Shown here piece after piece: positions 6,660 through 7,626 of a stretch of DNA of 7,626 bases. Source of the stretch: Piscirickettsiaceae bacterium (GTDB lineage Bacteria; Pseudomonadota; Gammaproteobacteria; Nitrosococcales; Methylophagaceae); NCBI GenBank assembly GCA_018646825.1, contig JABGUA010000125.1, positions 1 to 7,626 of the forward strand, in the 5' to 3' direction. The notes under the pieces were generated by a model. That model had not been told where the DNA came from. It was given only the letters and a program-made list of their open reading frames with translations, and ran no database searches. The position numbers and the translations under genes are program-made. Numbering within the stretch: position 1 is the stretch's first letter; each line of letters opens with the position of its first letter.

Positions 6660-7626
6660 ACCGAGCCTCATGCCTTCGAATACGTCGCTTACTTGGCTGA
6701 TGCTGGGTCTTAACTTAGCAGCGGTCCCCCACTTTTCATATCAACCGCTCTGGGTCGGTTTGCTATTTTTGCTGATGATTACTTGGCGAGGGTTGGCTAT
6801 TTGGCAGCATTGGCCTTTACCTGGTTCACAACACCGCGAGCTATCCTTTGTACAGTGGTTTATTGCTGCAGGTACTGGGCTATTGATGCTCAATAGTTAT
6901 GGCAACCTTATTGGCCGTGATGCGGGTACAGCTTTATTGATCGTCATGGTTGGGTTGAAGGTGGTTGAAATTCGTAATCATCGTGATTATTACATTAGCT
7001 GCTTTTTAGGCTATTTTTTAATTGTGACTAACTTTTTTATATTCTCAGAGCATTCCAACCGCTGTATTGATGTTTATCGTCATTATTTTAATGACAAGCT
7101 GCCTAATTAGCCTCAATGATATTAAGCAGGTAATGAGCAAACGGGCTCAGTTAAAGCTAGCGAGTAAAATGTTACTGCAGGCGATTCCGTTGATGCTGCT
7201 GTTATTCGTTCTTTTTCCCAGAATAGCTGGCCCGTTGTGGGGCTTGCCTCAAGATACTCATACTGCACAGACGGGCATTAGTAATAGTATGTCATTGGGC
7301 AAGATTAGCGAATTGATTCAATCAGATGCCGTTGCCTTTCGGGTTAAATTTGATCAAACTATTCCTTCTGGTCATGGACTCTATTGGAGGGGACCTGTGC
7401 TTTGGAACACTGATGGCACAACTTGGCGAGAGTTAACATTACCTTCTCGGCATGAGCAAGCCTCACCTGTTATTTCGACGACGGGTAAGCAATCAACATA
7501 CACCGTGACACTAGAGCCCCATAATGAACATTGGTTGTTTGCTTTAGATCTCCCAACGGTCTTGCCTACTACCCTAGCAACCTCAATTGCATTCGGGGGG
7601 GAATTACTAAGCCAAAATCCCATCAA
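6652..7626 (+). pseudogene. tgpA: TgpA-type transglutaminase (DUF3488), frameshifted and cut by the window end
   Basis: Membrane-anchored protein with a periplasmic transglutaminase-like domain; the Pseudomonas aeruginosa homologue TgpA is reported as important for viability and sits in the same MoxR-DUF58 trio. The frame from ATG 6652 encodes typical N-terminal helices (about 13-27, 32-51, 67-84, 91-107, 114-127) and then stops at TAG 7108-7110. The homology continues in the +1 frame: YSQSIPTAVLM, a further membrane helix ending LFPRI, GPLWGLP, TGISNSMSLGKIS, and HGLYWRGPVLW, open to the last base. One extra T in the run at 7033-7038 explains the break; with five Ts the sequence reads TNFLYSQSIPTA, as the family expects. 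The corrected fragment is about 324 residues, roughly half of a usual TgpA, so the catalytic Cys-His-Asp domain lies beyond the window. It overlaps the DUF58 stop by eight bases. Because the downstream half shows no decay, an assembly or sequencing error or very recent mutation is as likely as a true pseudogene. Confidence 0.85.
7033..7038 (+). other. T6 homopolymer where the tgpA frame shifts
   Basis: Six Ts follow AAC (N127 of TgpA). Read as given, the frame yields NFFIFSEHSNRC and ends 23 codons after the run. With five Ts it yields NFLYSQSIPTAVLM and remains open to the window end. Homopolymer length errors, replication slippage or polymerase slippage could all produce the change. Confidence 0.75.

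Noticed and set aside
7039..7051. A 2-base deletion in TTCTCAGAGC as the cause of the tgpA frameshift
   Set aside because: It could also restore SQSIPTA, but a single T change in the adjacent T6 run is simpler and restores the better family match FLYSQSIPTA.
7030..7060. Programmed ribosomal -1 frameshifting in tgpA
   Set aside because: The required shift is +1 (or -2), not -1. No stimulatory stem-loop or upstream SD-like element is evident, and relatives are not known to need frameshifting.
7381..7626. Reverse-strand open frame at the right edge
   Set aside because: It is antisense to the conserved YWRGPVLW-containing part of tgpA and has no supporting motif.

Overview
The window looks like chromosomal DNA of a moderately AT-rich gammaproteobacterium. 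The evidence is a Tat-exported MepK/YcbK-type murein endopeptidase, a long TrhO tRNA hydroxylase with its Cys-rich tail, a TatD-family hydrolase that resembles E. coli YjjV more than TatD, and a MoxR-DUF58-TgpA gene trio like the one in Pseudomonas. The genus cannot be fixed from the sequence alone. A marine or methylotrophic lineage of similar GC would fit, but that is a guess. I see no rRNA, tRNA, CRISPR array, insertion sequence or prophage signature. The genes are tightly packed, and no stretch longer than about 180 bases lacks a gene.

Layout: bases 1-60 may hold the last codons of an upstream gene. A forward mepK-like gene (61-633) then converges, 16 bases apart, on a small reverse-strand gene of unknown function (650-1048). 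That small gene encodes a helical protein with striking heptad-spaced Trp and His residues. A 182-base divergent intergenic region (1049-1230) separates it from a forward run: trhO (1231-2229), a lipoprotein-type gamma-glutamyltransferase ggt (2229-3911) and a yjjV-like TatD hydrolase (3914-4687). These three overlap or nearly touch, so they are probably cotranscribed. An 82-base gap with nested inverted repeats (4688-4769) precedes a second tight run: a MoxR AAA+ ATPase (4770-5681), a DUF58 membrane protein (5691-6659) and a TgpA-type transglutaminase (from 6652 to beyond the window).

Function: the first forward run mixes tRNA wobble-uridine modification, periplasmic glutathione/gamma-glutamyl turnover and a metal-dependent hydrolase, with no obvious shared pathway. 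The second run is a recognised envelope module: a MoxR chaperone-like ATPase, its DUF58 partner and a membrane-anchored periplasmic transglutaminase-like enzyme. MepK at the left edge also acts on the cell wall, but it is not part of either operon.

The two observations most worth following are (1) a single extra T in a T6 run (7033-7038) that breaks the tgpA frame, where removing one T restores a family-typical sequence, and (2) the uncharacterised reverse-strand protein with three successive triplets of heptad-spaced residues (W14/W21/W28, H49/H56/H63, H95/H102/H109). I did not find a clearly new multi-gene system.
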